Shown here piece by piece: positions 12,753 through 12,900 of a stretch of 12,900 nt of DNA (positions are counted from its first letter, which is position 1; every line of letters begins with the position of its first letter). Source of the DNA: JBBTQJ01 sp038065755 (GTDB lineage: Bacteria; Patescibacteriota; Minisyncoccia; Minisyncoccales; Staskawiczbacteraceae); contig JBBTQJ010000026.1 of the NCBI GenBank assembly GCA_038065755.1, positions 1 through 12,900 on the forward strand, in the 5' to 3' direction. A program made the translations under genes and the position numbers. Below the pieces are notes generated by a model, which was not told the DNA's origin, did not search any database, and saw only the letters and a list, made by a program, of their open reading frames with translations.

Positions 12753-12787
12753 AGATAAAGATACCTGACCCCTTTGTCTCTTTATCT
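12753..12787. mobile_element. Inverted-repeat end of a probable mobile element (IS200/REP-transposase style)
   Basis: AGATAAAGA (12753-12761) and TCTTTATCT (12779-12787) are a perfect 9-bp inverted repeat around TACCTGACCCCTTTGTC. On the minus strand the core reads AAAGGGGTCAGGTATC, a form I associate from memory with the ends of REP-associated tyrosine (Y1) transposase elements. It lies exactly where histidine kinase homology starts, so it probably marks the insertion that cut the kinase. No transposase is identifiable in the window. Confidence 0.4.
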
Positions 12788-12829
12788 ACATTTTATCTAA
12801 AATTCAAAACTAGAGTTTTTTTATTTATT

Positions 12830-12900
12830 TTACAATAATTCAGACGGATATTTTAAATTACCAGACTTATAAGCGGCTCCCTTTGAATAAAATTTTACAT
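12830..12900 (-). CDS. C-terminal end of an unidentified protein (runs off window)
   Basis: Twenty-two in-frame residues, VKFYSKGAAYKSGNLKYPSE followed by LL, end at a TAA at 12830-12832. It is the only minus-strand frame open across the window edge that does not stop early, and its composition looks protein-like. I do not recognise it. If the adjacent inverted repeat is a transposon end, this could be the tail of its transposase or of a cargo gene. The 42 bases between this stop and the repeat are AT-rich and hold nothing I can name. Confidence 0.35.
   Translation of the reverse strand, partial: VKFYSKGAAYKSGNLKYPSELL

Noticed and set aside
1..12900. CRISPR array or cas genes
   Set aside because: No evenly spaced short repeats were seen on either strand. 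The helicase and TnsA-like nuclease have no cas or tnsB/tnsC neighbours, so a CRISPR-linked transposon is unsupported.

Overview
The window is AT-rich and tightly packed, with genes that mostly touch or overlap. Nearly everything lies on the minus strand. Ribosome binding sites are weak or absent, and at least one promoter predicts a leaderless mRNA. With the small proteins, a 159-bp palindromic repeat and heavy restriction-modification content, this fits a Patescibacteria/CPR (Parcubacteria-like) genome. That assignment is inference from style, because the window contains no phylogenetic marker.

Layout from left to right. (1) Positions 1-540 hold a CcdA/DsbD-like membrane protein, cut by the window edge, and a CsoR/RcnR-family metal sensor. 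A strong promoter with an embedded palindromic operator precedes them. (2) Positions 546-2731 hold a compact type II restriction-modification pair: an NPPY-class adenine methyltransferase and a PD-(D/E)XK-like nuclease, joined by an ATGA overlap. (3) Positions 2780-4689 form a thiol/copper cluster: a C-terminally short ICMT-like membrane methyltransferase, a 159-bp hairpin element, a DsrE-like protein and an HxlR-type regulator. A membrane-anchored cupredoxin is divergent from these and shares their promoter region. (4) Positions 4711-9365 hold a second defence-type module. In transcription order it has a DPPF-class methyltransferase whose C-terminal domain continues in the -1 frame, a DUF3800 protein, an SF2 helicase resembling type III Res subunits, and a separate TnsA-like PD-(D/E)XK nuclease. 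Between DUF3800 and the helicase, on the opposite strand, lies a well-formed candidate small RNA gene with promoter, four hairpins and a terminator. (5) Positions 9378-12431 hold a D-2-hydroxyacid dehydrogenase and a CopB-type (CPH) copper ATPase. (6) Positions 12511-12900 hold the broken ATPase domain of a histidine kinase, apparently cut by the end of a mobile element, and the tail of an unidentified gene.

The region reads as a mosaic in which metal and thiol handling genes (CcdA-like, CsoR-like, DsrE, HxlR, cupredoxin, CopB) alternate with two DNA-methylation defence modules. CopB would export copper. The cupredoxin would bind copper outside the membrane. The CsoR/RcnR-like and HxlR regulators would respond to metal and to thiol-reactive stress. 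In the second module the methyltransferase would mark self DNA, while the helicase and standalone nuclease together correspond to one split Res subunit. The least explained parts are the small RNA, the DUF3800 protein and the methyltransferase frameshift.
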